From Rhodococcoides kroppenstedtii (GTDB taxonomy: Bacteria > Actinomycetota > Actinomycetes > Mycobacteriales > Mycobacteriaceae): a DNA stretch of 64,000 nucleotides. A program made the position numbers and the translations under genes. The notes beneath the pieces are model-generated. The model was not told where the DNA came from and searched no databases. It saw only the letters and a program-made list of their open reading frames with translations. The stretch's first letter is position 1. The number at the start of each line of letters is the position of its first letter. Positions 36,936-47,232 of the stretch are shown here, in pieces. The stretch covers positions 1 through 64,000 of the forward strand of contig NZ_FOJN01000015.1 of assembly GCF_900111805.1 (NCBI RefSeq). Direction: 5' to 3'.

Positions 36936-38630
36936 TCAGCGGCGGCGTGCGCCCGACGGCGTGAGGTCGAATTCCGCGGTGGTGCGCAAGGTCTGTCGCC
37001 CGTCGGCGACCGCCGCGTGGTCGACGCGCAGAAGCAACGCCTGCGAGTCGGTGGTGAGCGACATCACGCCGTTGTCGAACCACGGACCGGCCTCGGTCTC
37101 CCAGCGCGCGTGCACGGGTTCCACTTTCGCGCGGCGCGCGAGCCGTTCGAGCGCCCGCGCCACGGGTTGGCGGATCGCGAGGCGGTTCACGGCTCGAATC
37201 GGCAGATCCAGCGGGTTCCGGAACGGCGACATCGTCAGCTGATAGAGCGCGGTGGACGTCGGCACGCGGGTCTCCGCTCGGGCCACGTAGGAGCAGTGCA
37301 CGTCACCCGAGAGCCACACGAGCGAACGCGGGGCCTGCGGCCCGGTGACCAGCTCGTCGACCAGATCGACCATGTCCGCGAACGACGTGCCGAACGCCGC
37401 CCAGTGCTCGAGGTCGAGGGCGATCCGCAGCTTCTCCCCCACCGCGGCCGCTCGACGACCCCACGCGCCCTGCGCGACCGCCTCGTTCCACTGCTCGATG
37501 TTGTGCAGGCCCGGCAGCATGAGGAACGGCAACGACGAGCCGAGCAGGACGTGCTCGGTGTCCGCCGACAGTGCCTTCTCCCGGACCCAGGCCCACTCGG
37601 TGTCGTCGACCATCGCCCGCCGCTCCGGCCTCAGGTCCCGCGAGCACCGCGAGTCGATCATGATCAGTCGGGTGTTGCCCATGTCACGGTGGTAGCTCCA
37701 CCGTGCCGACGACGGCTCGCTGTCGGCCCGCAGCGCGAACTCCGCGAGCAGTTTTTCCCGCTCGGCGTCCGATGTCGCCGCCCGCACCGCGGCGTACATC
37801 TCGTCCTGTTCGAGCTCCTGCGGGGACAGATTGCCCAGGTGTTGGTAGACCCAGTACGACGAGAAGGCGCCGATGACCCGGTCCTCCCACCAGGGGGCCC
37901 GCGTGACCTCCGCCCGCCAGTCGGCGGAGGAGTTCCAGTCGTCCCGCAGGTCGTGGTCGTCGAGGATCATGCACGTGGGCACGGTGGCCAGGAGCTCGCG
38001 AACACGGAGATCCCCCCAGGACTCCTGGTAGAGCCAGGTGTACTCCTCGAAGTCGCAGATCTCGTCCTCGACCTCCTCCGACCGTGCACCGGCCACCCGT
38101 TCCCCGGCTGCCCGGCGGGCGTGGAGGCGGTCGACGATCTCCGGCGAGGGATCGTCGGCGTAGACCTGGTCGCCGAGGAAGACCAGCAGATCCGGCCAGA
38201 GCGAGGACTCCTGGTCCCGCACGCGATCGGCCAGCCCCACCAGGGCGTCCGCGCCGATGCGCGTCAGCGCCTCCTCGCTGTAGGTGTCCCCTCGACGGCA
38301 GGATCCGAAGGCCACCGTGATCGGACCGTCGGATCGCTGCGTGTGCACGACGGCACGACGCCCGGCCGCGGGCCACACCTGGTCACCGTCGATCGAGACC
38401 GTGTAGTCGACGACGGAGTCCGCGGGCAGGCCCTCCACGGCGACGAGGGCGTAGTGATGGCCGTGCAGGCCCCAGGTGGGTTCCTCGACGCGCCTCGTCT
38501 CGCCCGAGTCGGCCCGCGTCTGCACCGCCACCGTGCAGGCGCGATCGGTCTCGACCCAGAACGTGGCGCGGTCGCAGTCGACGTAGCGCACCAGGGGGCC
38601 GAGGAGGAGTCGGCCGTCGATGTCCGTCAT
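36936..38630 (-). CDS. PhoD-like alkaline phosphatase D family protein
   Basis: 564 residues from ATG 38630; the open frame upstream to 39857 is a cobB shadow. A fibronectin-like N-terminal domain (VRYVDCDRATFWVETDRACTV) precedes the PhoD metallophosphatase core: ITVAFGSCRRGDTY, LLVFLGDQVYAD, CMILDDHDLRDDW and LVWLSGDVHCSYVA. The Asp, Asn/His and Cys positions fit PhoD/metallophosphatase. No signal peptide, so it is probably cytoplasmic, unlike Tat-secreted PhoD. It interrupts the cobA-cobB synteny. Substrate unknown. Confidence 0.87.
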   Translation of the reverse strand: MTDIDGRLLLGPLVRYVDCDRATFWVETDRACTVAVQTRADSGETRRVEEPTWGLHGHHYALVAVEGLPADSVVDYTVSIDGDQVWPAAGRRAVVHTQRSDGPITVAFGSCRRGDTYSEEALTRIGADALVGLADRVRDQESSLWPDLLVFLGDQVYADDPSPEIVDRLHARRAAGERVAGARSEEVEDEICDFEEYTWLYQESWGDLRVRELLATVPTCMILDDHDLRDDWNSSADWRAEVTRAPWWEDRVIGAFSSYWVYQHLGNLSPQELEQDEMYAAVRAATSDAEREKLLAEFALRADSEPSSARWSYHRDMGNTRLIMIDSRCSRDLRPERRAMVDDTEWAWVREKALSADTEHVLLGSSLPFLMLPGLHNIEQWNEAVAQGAWGRRAAAVGEKLRIALDLEHWAAFGTSFADMVDLVDELVTGPQAPRSLVWLSGDVHCSYVARAETRVPTSTALYQLTMSPFRNPLDLPIRAVNRLAIRQPVARALERLARRAKVEPVHARWETEAGPWFDNGVMSLTTDSQALLLRVDHAAVADGRQTLRTTAEFDLTPSGARRR

Positions 38631-38679
38631 TCCGTCCAGAGTGCCACTCCCGGCGGGGATGGCGAGCGACCCGGAGGAA

Positions 38680-38698
38680 TTCGGGGGATTCACCCGAA
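38680..38698 (-). terminator. Weak hairpin overlapping the cobB stop
   Basis: TTCGGG - 7 bases - CCCGAA (38680-38698) forms a 6-bp stem whose loop contains the cobB stop codon at 38690-38692. It could be a terminator or translation-linked element, but stems of this length are common by chance at this GC content. Confidence 0.3.
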
Positions 38699-40090
38699 GC
38701 GGACGGACCGAGCGGCCCCGACGAAGCGCGTCAGCGCCGACGCCGTCGCCACCGGATGGGTGTGCAGGTAGGACGCATGCACGCGTCCCGAGACGCTGAC
38801 CGCACCCTCGCGTACCGTCACTCCGTCCCGCCGCCATCCCCACGCCGGGGCGTGGTCGCCGGCGCGCACGACGCGCGTGCGATGGAACTCGTGACCCGTC
38901 ACTCTGGTCCCGGCGTCGAAGAGCACGGAGTCGGTCAGCGCGACGGCGTCGCGGTAGCCGAGAGTCAGACCCGACCCGAACTCCGCGTCCAGATCGAACA
39001 CCCCCGCCATCGCGTGGCCGTCCAGGGCGGCGGCGAGGTAGAGCAGCCCGGCGCACTCGCCGTGGATCGGCGCGCCGCGGTCGGCGAGGGCACGGACGTC
39101 CGTCGACAACCCCTCGTTCGCGGCGAGGTCCTCCGCGTGCAGTTCGGGGAAACCGCCCGGCACCACCAGGCCCGCGACACCGTCGGGCAGCCGGTCGTGG
39201 CGCGGGTCGATCGTCACCACGTCGGCACCCGCGGCGACGAGCACCTCCTGGTGCTCGGTGTAGCCGAAGGTGAACGCGGGCCCACCTGCCACGGCGATCG
39301 TCGGACCCGGGCCGGAGGGGACCTCGCCGACGGCGGCGTCGGGCGACCAGGGCGTCGCCGCCGGAACGGACGCCGTGCGCCCTAGCCGGACCACCGCGTC
39401 GAGATCGACGTGTCGGGCCACCAGCGCCGCCATCGCGTCGACCGCGGCCACCGCCGCCGTCCCGTGCTCGGCAGCGGTCACCAGGCCGAGGTGGCGGGAG
39501 GGCACGTCGAGGGCGCCGGACCGCGGGATCGCGCCGATCACGGGCACGCCCACCCGCTCGCACGCCTGCCGGAGCACGGCCTCGTGACGCGCGCTGCCGA
39601 CCTTGTTGAGGACCACTCCGCCCAGGCGCACGCCGGGGTCGTGCGTCGCGAAGCCGTGCACCACCGCGCCGACGCTCTGGCTCTGTCCGCGGGCGTCGAT
39701 CACGAGGATCACCGGCGCCCCGATCGTCGTCGCCACCGCGGCGGTGGATCCCTCCGCGGCCGGACCGACGGCGGCGGTGTCGTCGGGCGCGATCCGCCCG
39801 TCGAACAGCCCCATCACGCCCTCGACCACCGCGATATCGCAGTCCCGCGCTCCCCACCGCACCATCGGGACCAGGGCGTCGACGCCGACCATCACCGCGT
39901 CGAGATTGCGCCCGGGGCGCCCGGCCGCCACCGCGTGATAGCCGGGGTCGATGTAGTCCGGTCCCACCTTGAACGGGGCGACCCGATGCCCGGCCCGGCG
40001 GAGCGCGCCCATGATGCCCGTGGCGATCGTGGTCTTGCCGCTTCCCGACGACGGAGCGGCCACCACGACGGCCGCCAGGGACTCGGTCAC
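38690..40090 (-). CDS. cobB: Cobyrinic/hydrogenobyrinic acid a,c-diamide synthase
   Basis: 466 residues from GTG 40090 (GTGA overlap with the cobO stop; GTG 40093 is one codon longer). N-terminal ATP-binding dethiobiotin-synthase-like domain: VVVAAPSSGSGKTTIATGIMGALRRAGHRVAPFKVGPDYIDPGYH. C-terminal class I glutamine amidotransferase-like domain: VVPGGFPELHAEDLAANEGL, HGECAGLLYL (nucleophile Cys), and HRTRV with HASYLHTHP. It amidates the a and c side chains of the corrin ring. Between cobO and the PhoD-like gene. Confidence 0.95.
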   Translation of the reverse strand: MTESLAAVVVAAPSSGSGKTTIATGIMGALRRAGHRVAPFKVGPDYIDPGYHAVAAGRPGRNLDAVMVGVDALVPMVRWGARDCDIAVVEGVMGLFDGRIAPDDTAAVGPAAEGSTAAVATTIGAPVILVIDARGQSQSVGAVVHGFATHDPGVRLGGVVLNKVGSARHEAVLRQACERVGVPVIGAIPRSGALDVPSRHLGLVTAAEHGTAAVAAVDAMAALVARHVDLDAVVRLGRTASVPAATPWSPDAAVGEVPSGPGPTIAVAGGPAFTFGYTEHQEVLVAAGADVVTIDPRHDRLPDGVAGLVVPGGFPELHAEDLAANEGLSTDVRALADRGAPIHGECAGLLYLAAALDGHAMAGVFDLDAEFGSGLTLGYRDAVALTDSVLFDAGTRVTGHEFHRTRVVRAGDHAPAWGWRRDGVTVREGAVSVSGRVHASYLHTHPVATASALTRFVGAARSVRFG

Positions 40091-40707
40091 CACTCGATAC
40101 CGCGCTGGCCCTTGCGGCCGGCGTCCATGGGGTGCTTGACCTTCGCCATCTCGGTCACCAGATCGGCGGCGTCCATCAACGCGGCCGGCGCGTTGCGACC
40201 GGTGATCACGACGTGCTGATTCCCCGGCCGGGAGGTGAGCGTCTGCACCACCTCGTCGACGTCGATCCACCCCCAGTGCAGCGGGTAGGTGAACTCGTCG
40301 AGGACGTAGAAACGGTGCCGTTCCTCCGCGATGCGCGTCGCGATCTCACGCCAGCCCTCGCGGGCGTCCTCGGCGTGGTCGACCTCGTCGCCCTGCTTGC
40401 GCGACCAGGACCAACCGGACCCCATCTTGTGCCACTCGACCGCGCCGCCGGCACCGGTACTCGTGTGCAGGTCACCGAGCGTGCGGAAGACCGATTCCTC
40501 GCCGACTTTCCACTTCGCGCTCTTGACGAACTGGAAGACCGCGACGTCGAAACCCTGGTTCCACGCCCGCAACGCCATCCCGAAGGCGGCGGTCGACTTG
40601 CCCTTCCCGGCGCCGGTGTGGACGGCGAGGACGGGCTGGTTGCGACGCTGCCGGGTGGTCAGACCGTCGTCGGGAACGCTGCCGGGCAGCGGCACACCTC
40701 GGGGCAC
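40087..40707 (-). CDS. cobO: Cob(I)yrinic acid a,c-diamide adenosyltransferase
   Basis: 206 residues from GTG 40707, which matches the family N-terminus (VPDDGLTTRQRRNQPVLAV). P-loop GAGKGKST at 32-39; VAVFQFVKSAKWKVGEE, EWHKMGSGWSW, FYVLDEFTYPLHWGWI and VVITGRNAP are CobO/BtuR features. It transfers the 5'-deoxyadenosyl group to Co(I). Follows the chelatase gene with a 16-base gap, and overlaps cobB by 4 bases. Confidence 0.95.
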   Translation of the reverse strand: MPRGVPLPGSVPDDGLTTRQRRNQPVLAVHTGAGKGKSTAAFGMALRAWNQGFDVAVFQFVKSAKWKVGEESVFRTLGDLHTSTGAGGAVEWHKMGSGWSWSRKQGDEVDHAEDAREGWREIATRIAEERHRFYVLDEFTYPLHWGWIDVDEVVQTLTSRPGNQHVVITGRNAPAALMDAADLVTEMAKVKHPMDAGRKGQRGIEW

Positions 40708-40723
40708 GGGGACTTCTCTCGCG

Positions 40724-42631
40724 TCAGGCCGCGGCGGCGCGGACCACGCCCGCGACACTCGCCGACGACAGTTCGGGCAGGGTGACATGCGTTCCGCGCA
40801 GCGCCCGCGCCAGGTCCCGGGCGAGACCGAGCCGCACCATGCCGGTCTCGCAGTCGACCACGACGGACGCGACCGAGTCGGACGCCAGCGCGGCCGCGGC
40901 GCGCCGAGCGCGGTCGACGGGGTCGGGGCCACCGGTGGCGCGGCCGTCGGTGACCGTGACCACGAGAGCACGACGGCCGGGCTCGCGCACCCGCTCCCGC
41001 GCCACGACCTCGCGCGCGGTGAGGAAGCCGGACGCCAGTGGCGTGCGGCCGCCGGTGCGCGCGCGGCGCAGCCGAGTGACGGCGACGTCCACCGAGCGCG
41101 TGGGCGGCACCAGGATCTCGGCGTCGGTACCACGCACGGAGACGACGGCGACCCGATCGCGACGCTGGTAGGCGTCACGCAACAGTGAGACGACGGCACC
41201 GGTCACGGCCTCGAGCCGGTCCCGTGCCGCCATGGACCCGGAGGCGTCGACGACGAAGACGATGGTGTTGCCCTCGCGGCCCTCGCGCTCCGCGCCCCGC
41301 AGGTCCGCACCCGCGATGGACAGTCGACCCGACGCCGTGGGGCTCCGACGCTCGGCCGCGCGCAGCAGCGTGCCCACCAGATGCAAGCTGCCTCCGGCGA
41401 ACTCGGTGGCGCGCACGGTGCGTCCGCTGGTGGTGCGGGCCCGTGATCGCCGTCCCGGCGACCCCTCGCCCACCCCGTCGATCTGCAGCAGTCGGGTGTC
41501 GAAGCTCGCGCCGATGGACGCCGGGTTCGTTCCGCTGGGGGTGCGGCGGTCGGTGGACTCGTCGGACTGCTCGGGCGTTGCCGGCGACGGATCCGTCGCG
41601 TCGGGCGAGTCCGTCGGATCGGGCGCACCGCCCCCGCCGTCGGGTCCGTCGCCGTCGGGATCGGGATCCGGGTCCGGTTCGTGCTCGGCGACGGACTCGG
41701 CCGCCTTGTCCATGGCGTCGTCGACGGCGCCGTCGTCGAGCCCGGGAGCGTCGAACGGGTCGCGCCGACGTCGGTGCGGCAGCGCGAGTTCGACCGCCAC
41801 GCGGACGTCGTCCTCGCTGACCTCGTCCGCGCCCAGCCACGCAGCGTGGGCAACGGCCGTGCGGGCGACGACGAGGTCCCCCCGCATGCCGTCGACGTCG
41901 AACGCCGCACAGACGGCGGCGATCCGCCGCAGTTCGGTCTCGGGCAACACGACGGAGTCCAGTCGAGCTCGAGCGTCGGCGATGCGCTCGGCCACGGCGG
42001 CGTCGGCGTCGGCGTACCGCTGACCGAACGCGACGGGATCGAGCTCGAAGTCCAGGCGTCGACGGACGACGTCCATCCGGGTGTCGACGTCGCGCGATGC
42101 GGCGACGTCGACCGCCAGTCCGAACCGGTCGAGCAACTGCGGGCGGAGCTCGCCCTCCTCCGGGTTCATGGTGCCGACCAGGACGAACCTCGACGGATAG
42201 GAGCGTGAGATGCCGTCGCGCTCCACGTGGACCCGGCCCATGGCCGCCGCGTCGAGCAGGAGGTCGACCAGATGGTCGTGGAGGAGGTTGACCTCGTCGA
42301 CGTAGAGGATGCCGCGATCCGCCGACGCGAGAAGGCCGGGCGTGAACGCACGCGTGCCGTCCTGCACGATCCGCTCGAAGTCGATGGACCCGACGACGCG
42401 GTCCTCGGTGGCGCCGACGGGCAGTTCGACAAGACGGGCGGGGCGCTCGCCGTCGTCGTCACGCACGGGCGGCAGCAACGCCGCCAGAGCACGGACGGCC
42501 GTGGACTTCGCGGTGCCCTTCTCGCCGCGCACGACCACGCCGCCGATGCCGGGGTGCACGGCACAGAGCGTGAGAGCGAGCAGCAGGCGATCCTGGCCGA
42601 CCACGGCCGAGAAGGGATAGCCGACGGTCAC
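40724..42631 (-). CDS. Fused AAA+/VWA magnesium/cobalt-chelatase-type protein
   Basis: 635 residues from GTG 42631 (GTGA overlap with the GNAT stop); GTG 42643 would add four residues. N-terminal BchI-like AAA+ domain: [35 protein letters not shown] (Walker A), [36 protein letters not shown] (Walker B area). A Pro/Asp-rich linker ([18 protein letters not shown]) leads to a C-terminal VWA domain with the [18 protein letters not shown]. BchI and BchD functions are in one chain. It sits among cobO/cobB, so a role in cobalt insertion is likely but the large CobN-type subunit is not in the window. Confidence 0.88.
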   Translation of the reverse strand: MTVGYPFSAVVGQDRLLLALTLCAVHPGIGGVVVRGEKGTAKSTAVRALAALLPPVRDDDGERPARLVELPVGATEDRVVGSIDFERIVQDGTRAFTPGLLASADRGILYVDEVNLLHDHLVDLLLDAAAMGRVHVERDGISRSYPSRFVLVGTMNPEEGELRPQLLDRFGLAVDVAASRDVDTRMDVVRRRLDFELDPVAFGQRYADADAAVAERIADARARLDSVVLPETELRRIAAVCAAFDVDGMRGDLVVARTAVAHAAWLGADEVSEDDVRVAVELALPHRRRRDPFDAPGLDDGAVDDAMDKAAESVAEHEPDPDPDPDGDGPDGGGGAPDPTDSPDATDPSPATPEQSDESTDRRTPSGTNPASIGASFDTRLLQIDGVGEGSPGRRSRARTTSGRTVRATEFAGGSLHLVGTLLRAAERRSPTASGRLSIAGADLRGAEREGREGNTIVFVVDASGSMAARDRLEAVTGAVVSLLRDAYQRRDRVAVVSVRGTDAEILVPPTRSVDVAVTRLRRARTGGRTPLASGFLTAREVVARERVREPGRRALVVTVTDGRATGGPDPVDRARRAAAALASDSVASVVVDCETGMVRLGLARDLARALRGTHVTLPELSSASVAGVVRAAAA

Positions 42632-43104
42632 TTGTCCTGCCACGGGCTCCCGCCGCCGCGGCGCATCGGGGTGTGCGGGATGCCGTCCTCGAGCACCTCT
42701 TCGCCGTCGGGGACGAAACCGTGTTTGGCGTACATCTCCACCAGGTAGCTCTGGGCGTTGATGCGGCAGGGCGCCGAGCCGACCTCGGCCAACGCGGCGC
42801 GCAGCAGCCGGGTGGTGTGACCCTGGCCGCGGGAGGAGCGGTGCGTGCAGAGGCGTCCGATGCGGAAGGACGTCGAGCCGTCGTCGTGCTCCTCGAGCAG
42901 GCGGAGAGTGCAGACCACCTCACCGTCTCGCTCGAGCCAGAAGTGCCGCGTGTCGGACAGCAGGTCCTTGCCGTCGAGCTCGGGATAAGCGCAGGCCTGC
43001 TCGACCACGAACACCTCGACACGCAGCTTCAGCAGCTCGTAGAGGGTGCGATTCGACAGGTCCTGTGCCCAGGAACGCTTGAGTGCTGCAGTCGCTGTGA
43101 CCAT
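42628..43104 (-). CDS. GNAT family N-acetyltransferase (ElaA-like)
   Basis: 158 residues. [27 protein letters not shown] is the N-terminal ElaA-like signature; [27 protein letters not shown] carries the acetyl-CoA-binding motif A (R/QxxGxG/A variant), and [28 protein letters not shown] is the C-terminal strand region. Acceptor substrate unknown. Corresponds to Rv2851c by position (from memory). Stop overlaps the chelatase start; it lies 1 base after the mqo stop. Confidence 0.9.
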   Translation of the reverse strand: MVTATAALKRSWAQDLSNRTLYELLKLRVEVFVVEQACAYPELDGKDLLSDTRHFWLERDGEVVCTLRLLEEHDDGSTSFRIGRLCTHRSSRGQGHTTRLLRAALAEVGSAPCRINAQSYLVEMYAKHGFVPDGEEVLEDGIPHTPMRRGGGSPWQDK

Positions 43105-43105
43105 G

Positions 43106-44659
43106 TCAGAGTGCTACCACACCATCCGCGGCCGAAGCGACTCCGCGGTCCGCGGCACTCCGGTCCAGATGCAGCACACGCGTGGTGTGGGCCCAGACCT
43201 CGTCGAACAGGCGCGGGTTCTCGGCGAGCTTGGTCCCGAGGGAGGGCACCATGTCCGTCAGCGTCGGCTTCCAGGACTCGTAGCGGTCGGCGAAGCACCG
43301 CTGCATCACCTCGAGCATCGCGGGCACCGCGGTGGACGCACCCGGAGAGGCACCGAGGAGGCCCGCGATGGTGCCGTCGCCGGCGTTCACCACGGCCGTG
43401 CCGAACTCCAGCACCCCGCCCTTGCCCTTGCGGCGGATGACCTGGACACGCTGACCGGCGGTGACGAGCTCGAAGTCCTCGCCCTTGGCCCGCGGCATGA
43501 ACTCGCGAAGCGTGTCGACGCGGTCGTCCTCGGACTGGAGGAGCTCGCCGATGAGGTACTTGGTGAGGGCCATCTCGGTCATGCCGACGCCGAGCATGGA
43601 GAAGAGGTTGTTCGGCTTGACCGAGCCGATGAGGTCGGTCATCTTGCCGTTCTTGAGGAACTTCGGCGACCACCCGGCGTAGGGACCGAACAGCAGACCC
43701 GGCTTGCCGGCGATCACGCGGGTGTCGAGGTGCGGCACGGACATCGGCGGCGCACCCACGGACGCCTTGCCGTAGACCTTCGCCGAATGCTGCTGCACCA
43801 GTGCGGGATTGGTGCACCGCAACCACTCACCGCTGACCGGGAAGCCGCCGAAGCCCTTGGCCTCGGAGATGCCCGACTTCTGCAGCAACGGCAGGGCGCC
43901 GCCACCGGCACCCACGAAGACGAACTTGGCGACGATGGTGCGCGTCGCCCCGGTGCGGCCGTTGCGCACCTTGACCGTCCACGACCCGTCGGAATTCTTG
44001 GACAGGTCCCGGACCTCGTGCCCGAAGTCGATCGACGCGCCGACCGCACCCAGGTTGTTGAGCAGCTGCTTGGTGAGGGCGCCGAAATCGACGTCGGTGC
44101 CGCCGTCGGACCAGTTCAGCGCAATCGGGTCGGAGAAGTCGCGGCCCGCCGCCATCAGTGGGAGTCGACGCGAGAACTCGTCCGCGTCGTCGATGTACTC
44201 CATGTCGGGGAACAGCGGGTTGGTCGCGAGCGCGTCGTACCGGGCGCGGAGGTACTTCACGTTGTCCGCGCCGTGGACGAAGCTCACGTGCGGAATGGGG
44301 TTGATGAAGTTCTCGGGGTCGTTCAACACCCCGGTCTCGACGGCGTGGGCCCACCACTGCCGCGACACCTGGAACTGCTCGTTCACGGTGAGCGCCTTGG
44401 TGATGTCGACCGAGCCGTCCTTCTGCTGCGGCGTGTAGTTCAGCTCGCACAGAGCCGAGTGCCCGGTCCCGGCGTTGTTCCACGGATCGGAGCTCTCGGC
44501 CGCGGCGGCGTCGAGGCGCTCGAACAACCCGATCGACCAGGTCGGCTCCACCTGGTGCAGCAAAGTGCCCAGCGTGGCACTCATGATGCCGGCGCCGATG
44601 AGCACGACGTCGAGCTTCTCCGACGACGCGGACTGCGGGTTCTGCTTGTGTTCGGCCAC
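43106..44659 (-). CDS. mqo: Malate:quinone oxidoreductase
   Basis: 517 residues from GTG 44659 (GAAGGAAG 11 bases upstream); an ATG at 44725 is in frame but adds an unusual Arg-rich stretch. FAD-binding [18 protein letters not shown] at the N-terminus; [51 protein letters not shown] and the C-terminal HTTRVLHL are Mqo signatures. Peripheral membrane flavoprotein oxidising malate to oxaloacetate with quinone reduction. Divergent from the hydrolase gene. Confidence 0.95.
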   Translation of the reverse strand: MAEHKQNPQSASSEKLDVVLIGAGIMSATLGTLLHQVEPTWSIGLFERLDAAAAESSDPWNNAGTGHSALCELNYTPQQKDGSVDITKALTVNEQFQVSRQWWAHAVETGVLNDPENFINPIPHVSFVHGADNVKYLRARYDALATNPLFPDMEYIDDADEFSRRLPLMAAGRDFSDPIALNWSDGGTDVDFGALTKQLLNNLGAVGASIDFGHEVRDLSKNSDGSWTVKVRNGRTGATRTIVAKFVFVGAGGGALPLLQKSGISEAKGFGGFPVSGEWLRCTNPALVQQHSAKVYGKASVGAPPMSVPHLDTRVIAGKPGLLFGPYAGWSPKFLKNGKMTDLIGSVKPNNLFSMLGVGMTEMALTKYLIGELLQSEDDRVDTLREFMPRAKGEDFELVTAGQRVQVIRRKGKGGVLEFGTAVVNAGDGTIAGLLGASPGASTAVPAMLEVMQRCFADRYESWKPTLTDMVPSLGTKLAENPRLFDEVWAHTTRVLHLDRSAADRGVASAADGVVAL

Positions 44660-44772
44660 GGCTGGATCGACTTCCTTCGCCTCGAGTTCTGTCCACGGCA
44701 CGCGCCGCGCCCCGCGTCGCGCCACCGGCGTGTACCCGATTGTGCCCCTCGCGACCCCCGTCTCACGCCATC

Positions 44773-44787
44773 TACTGTGTGAGGGTG
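44773..44787 (+). promoter_or_regulatory. -10 element and probable leaderless start of the hydrolase gene
   Basis: TACTGT (44773-44778) is followed after 6 bases by GTG 44785, with no Shine-Dalgarno. A leaderless start for the hydrolase-mtr unit is likely; the -35 is not recognisable. Confidence 0.4.
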
Positions 44788-45834
44788 ACTACATGGGCGC
44801 CCGACGTACTCGGTGACGACTACGAGCAACTGACCATACCGCTCGGCCCCGACCCCGACGGCGAGGGACAGGTCCGGGCCACCCTCGTCCGGTCGCGACG
44901 GTCGCCGTCCGGACCCCGCGGCGCCGTGCTCTACGTCCACGGGTTCACCGACTACTTCTTCCAGCGCCACCTCGCCGAGCACTTCGTCGACCGCGGCTAC
45001 GCCTTCTACGCCCTCGATCTACGCAAGTGCGGCCGCTCCCTGGACGACGGACAGTCGCCGCACTTCGTCTCCGACCTCGAGCTGTACGACGCGGAACTGT
45101 CCCGCGCGCTCGACATCGTCCGCGAGGAGACCGGAGCACCGGTGCTGCTCGCGGCCCACTCGACGGGTGGGCTGATCGTGCCGCTGTGGCTGGACCGGCT
45201 CGAGCACGCCGGCGGCAGCGCCGCCGCGGGAGTGTCCGGACTCGTACTGAACAGCCCGTGGTTCGACCTGCAGGGGCCGCCGTTGGCGCGGAGTGTGGGC
45301 ACCGTCGCCCTCGGGGTACTGGGCAAGCTCGCACCCAAGCGTGATCTGCCGGGCGCCGGACTGGACACCTACGGCTCGTCGATCAGCGCGCAGGCGCAGG
45401 GCGACTGGAGCTACGACCTGTCCTGGAAGCCCCTGGCGGGCTTCCCCATCAAGCTGGGATGGATCCGCGCGGTGCGGCGTGGCCACGCGCGACTGCATCG
45501 AGGACTCGACATCGGCGTGCCGTCGTTGATCCTGCGGTCCAAGGTGACCCGCTTCTCCAAGAAATACATCCCCGACGTCGACGCCGCGGACGCCGTGCTC
45601 GACGTGCGCCAGATCGCGCGGTGGGCCGGCTGCCTCGGTAACCGCACCACGGTCGTGCCCGTCGAGGGCGCGCGGCACGACGTCTTCCTCTCCACCGACG
45701 AGCCTCTCGCGCAGGCGTTCCGTGAGCTCGACGCGTGGCTCGACGATCACGAGGCCCGAGCGGCCGGGACCACCGGAGACCGTGCAGGGGCCGCGATCGG
45801 CGGCGACCACGCCGAGATGGCGACCGGCGCATGA
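44785..45834 (+). CDS. Alpha/beta hydrolase (serine aminopeptidase S33/monoglyceride lipase-like)
   Basis: 349 residues from GTG 44785. [41 protein letters not shown] is the hydrolase_4 N-terminal signature with the HGF oxyanion loop. [10 protein letters not shown] carries the nucleophile Ser (GxSxG-like, AHSTGG). The Asp lies in the [12 protein letters not shown] region and the His in [10 protein letters not shown] cytoplasmic serine esterase/lipase-like enzyme with unknown substrate, corresponding to Rv2854 by position. Overlaps mtr by 4 bases (ATGA). Confidence 0.9.
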   Translation: MTTWAPDVLGDDYEQLTIPLGPDPDGEGQVRATLVRSRRSPSGPRGAVLYVHGFTDYFFQRHLAEHFVDRGYAFYALDLRKCGRSLDDGQSPHFVSDLELYDAELSRALDIVREETGAPVLLAAHSTGGLIVPLWLDRLEHAGGSAAAGVSGLVLNSPWFDLQGPPLARSVGTVALGVLGKLAPKRDLPGAGLDTYGSSISAQAQGDWSYDLSWKPLAGFPIKLGWIRAVRRGHARLHRGLDIGVPSLILRSKVTRFSKKYIPDVDAADAVLDVRQIARWAGCLGNRTTVVPVEGARHDVFLSTDEPLAQAFRELDAWLDDHEARAAGTTGDRAGAAIGGDHAEMATGA

Positions 45835-47222
45835 GCGCGAACGAGCAGCACGTCGACGTCGCGATCATCGGCTCCGGATCCGCCAACACCATCCTCGACG
45901 AGCGGTTCGACGGTCTGTCCGTCGCCATGTTCGAGGAGTCGATCTTCGGCGGCACCTGCATCAACGTCGGCTGCATCCCCACCAAGATGTTCGTCTACGC
46001 CGCCGAGGTCGCGAACACCGTGCGCCGCGCGGAGCGCTACGGCATCGACGCCCGCATCGAGCGGGTCCGCTGGCAGGACATCGTCGACCGAGTCTTCGGT
46101 CGTATCGACCCCATCGCCGAGGGCGGCGAGAACTACCGCCGCGGCGACGGCTCCCCCAACGTCACGCTGTACTCCTCGCACGCCACGTTCGTCGGGCCGC
46201 GGCGGATCGACGCCGGCGACGGGCGCATCGTCACGGCGGACCGCGTCGTCGTCGGCGCCGGCTCCCGCCCGGTGATCCCCGAGGCCATCGCCGCCAGCGG
46301 CGTGCGGTATCACACCAACGACGACATCATGCGGCTGCCGGAGCTGCCGGAACACCTGATCGTCGTCGGGTCGGGCTACATCGCGGCCGAGTTCGCGCAC
46401 GTGTTCTCCGCCCTCGGCTCCCGCGTCACCGTGCTCGTCCGCAAGGACCGCATGTTGCGCAAATCCGACGAGGAGATCTCCGCCCACTTCACCGACCTCG
46501 CCGCCGCCAAGTGGGACGTGCGGTGCGGAGTCGAGGCCGTGGACGCGCGCGAGGACGGCACCAGCGTCGTCGTGACGCTGTCCGACGGCACCGAGGTCAC
46601 CGGCGACGCACTCCTCGTCGCCGCGGGACGAACCCCCAACGGCGACCGCATCGGTGCCGACGTCGCCGGTATCGAGTTACACGACGACGGCCGCATCCGC
46701 GTCGACGAATTCGGCCGCACCACCGCCGAGGGCGTCTTCGCCCTGGGTGACGTGTCGTCGCCCTACCAGCTCAAACACGTCGCCAACGCCGAGGCACGCG
46801 TCGTACAGGAGAACGTGCTGCGGCCCGACTGGACCGACACCGCGGGATGGGCGACGTTCGACCACCGCTACGTCCCGTCGGCGATCTTCACCGACCCGAT
46901 GATCGCCGAGGTCGGCCTCACCGAGCGCGACGCCCGCGACCAGGGCTACGACGTCGCCGTCAAGGTTCAGAAGTACGCCGACGTCGCCTACGGCTGGGCC
47001 ATGGAGGACCGCGAGGGGCTGTGCAAGGTCGTCGCGGACCGCTCCACCGGGCGTCTGCTCGGCGCGCACATCATCGGCGAGCAGGCCCCGACGGTGATTC
47101 AGCCCCTCATCCAGGCCATCACGTTCGGGCAGACCGTCCGAGAGATCGCCCGCGGCCAGTACTGGATCCACCCCGCCCTCCCCGAGGTGGTGGAGAACGC
47201 ACTCCTGGGCCTCGACCTCTAG
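45831..47222 (+). CDS. mtr: Mycothione reductase
   Basis: 463 residues. Pyridine nucleotide-disulfide oxidoreductase: FAD loop [11 protein letters not shown], redox-active pair in [13 protein letters not shown] (Cys43 and Cys48), NADPH loop [31 protein letters not shown], second FAD motif FALGDVSS and the C-terminal [16 protein letters not shown] with the His-Glu acid-base pair. It reduces mycothiol disulfide, which marks the organism as an actinobacterium that makes mycothiol. Start ATG chosen because it overlaps the hydrolase stop. Confidence 0.94.
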   Translation: MSANEQHVDVAIIGSGSANTILDERFDGLSVAMFEESIFGGTCINVGCIPTKMFVYAAEVANTVRRAERYGIDARIERVRWQDIVDRVFGRIDPIAEGGENYRRGDGSPNVTLYSSHATFVGPRRIDAGDGRIVTADRVVVGAGSRPVIPEAIAASGVRYHTNDDIMRLPELPEHLIVVGSGYIAAEFAHVFSALGSRVTVLVRKDRMLRKSDEEISAHFTDLAAAKWDVRCGVEAVDAREDGTSVVVTLSDGTEVTGDALLVAAGRTPNGDRIGADVAGIELHDDGRIRVDEFGRTTAEGVFALGDVSSPYQLKHVANAEARVVQENVLRPDWTDTAGWATFDHRYVPSAIFTDPMIAEVGLTERDARDQGYDVAVKVQKYADVAYGWAMEDREGLCKVVADRSTGRLLGAHIIGEQAPTVIQPLIQAITFGQTVREIARGQYWIHPALPEVVENALLGLDL

Positions 47223-47232
47223 CCGGGGGCCG

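Noticed and set aside
36936-39857. A 973-codon version of the PhoD-like gene
   Set aside because: The first 410 codons are a shadow of cobB on the same strand; PhoD homology starts at ATG 38630.
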